From assembly GCF_005943945.1 (NCBI RefSeq), contig NZ_CP040710.1, positions 3,641,501 through 3,705,500 of the forward strand: 64,000 bases of DNA. Direction: 5' to 3'. Origin of the DNA: Aggregatimonas sangjinii (GTDB taxonomy: Bacteria > Bacteroidota > Bacteroidia > Flavobacteriales > Flavobacteriaceae). The notes below the pieces were generated by a model. That model saw nothing but the letters and a program-made list of their open reading frames with translations, was not told where the DNA came from and did not search any database. This document shows, piece by piece, positions 63,954-64,000 of the stretch; position 1 is the stretch's first letter, and every line of letters starts with the position of its first letter. The position numbers and the translations under genes were made by a program.

Positions 63954-64000
63954 ATGAAAAAATTATACTCTTCAATGCTCAAAATCGCTTACCATCCCAT
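63954..64000 (+). CDS. start of a protein resembling histone deacetylase-like hydrolases (cut by window edge)
   Basis: Only about 15 codons are visible. The internal MLKIAYHP (ATG at 63975) matches the opening of Bacteroidota histone deacetylase/acetoin utilisation-like proteins as I remember it. The identification rests on these few residues and recall; the start could be either Met. Confidence 0.35.
   Translation, partial: MKKLYSSMLKIAYHP

Overview
The window looks like a chromosomal segment of a marine Flavobacteriaceae (Bacteroidota), roughly the Maribacter/Zobellia/Arenibacter neighbourhood; the genus is inference. Support comes from -7 promoter boxes of the form TAnnTTTG, many SPII lipoproteins with acidic/lysine residues after the lipid cysteine, a type IX secretion sorting tail, a DUF1800/DUF1501 pair, an OlsF-like fused acyltransferase and a class I FBPase. 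There is no phage, no CRISPR array and no rRNA or tRNA gene that I could recognise.

Left core region (1-11441): a GNAT / small protein / aspartate kinase operon and an OlsF-like acyltransferase on the minus strand, then fructose-1,6-bisphosphatase, a heptamer tandem repeat, a TerB-like protein, and the ligase-associated DNA repair set: MBL-fold exonuclease, ATP-dependent DNA ligase, a decayed GIY-YIG protein and an Lhr-like DEXH helicase.

Accessory region (about 11450-27290): this is the most interesting part. It is a chain of single- or few-gene units that behaves like an integron cassette array without an integrase in view (CALIN-like). Each unit starts with GTT followed by about 7 variable bases and ends with the reverse complement of that same sequence, which opens a 120-200 bp foldable, attC-like site. 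Payloads are a serine hydrolase, a three-helix membrane protein, two small secreted or lipoprotein genes with TTG starts, an SRPBCC protein plus a Crp/Fnr regulator, a large lipoprotein with a TIM-barrel-like motif, and a Crp/Fnr, peroxiredoxin-like, DoxX (frameshifted), SDR group. A 276-bp gene-less unit recurs. One IS1182 element and two 1318-bp IS110 copies in opposite orientation sit in the sites; the IS110 left ends carry a candidate bridge RNA. The fourth member of the ligase-associated repair set, the PdeM phosphoesterase, lies at 31354 on the far side, so the array together with ggt and an S41 protease gene now separates a gene set that is usually contiguous.

Right core region (27491-54859): gamma-glutamyltransferase, S41 protease, PdeM, TspO-like protein, a flavin disulfide reductase/SDR pair, mfd, TerB-like, secreted hydrolase and thioredoxin-like proteins, an ACT-domain protein, YraN, DUF1800/DUF1501, metG (with an interspersed repeat inserted in frame), a TPR protein, a GH5 lipoprotein and tex.

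Two-component locus (54951-63682): a TPR sensor kinase and a NarL-type regulator are surrounded by paralogous surface lipoproteins (Kelch or YD-like C-termini on a shared lipoprotein/Fn3-like N-terminus). Three double palindromes (TTCAGGGnnnnCCCTGAA and CTCAGGGnnnnCCCTGAG, centres exactly 26 bp apart) and one degenerate single palindrome stand at a fixed distance from a conserved ACCTTG promoter element before four transcription units, including the kinase operon itself. They are probably the operators of this regulator.
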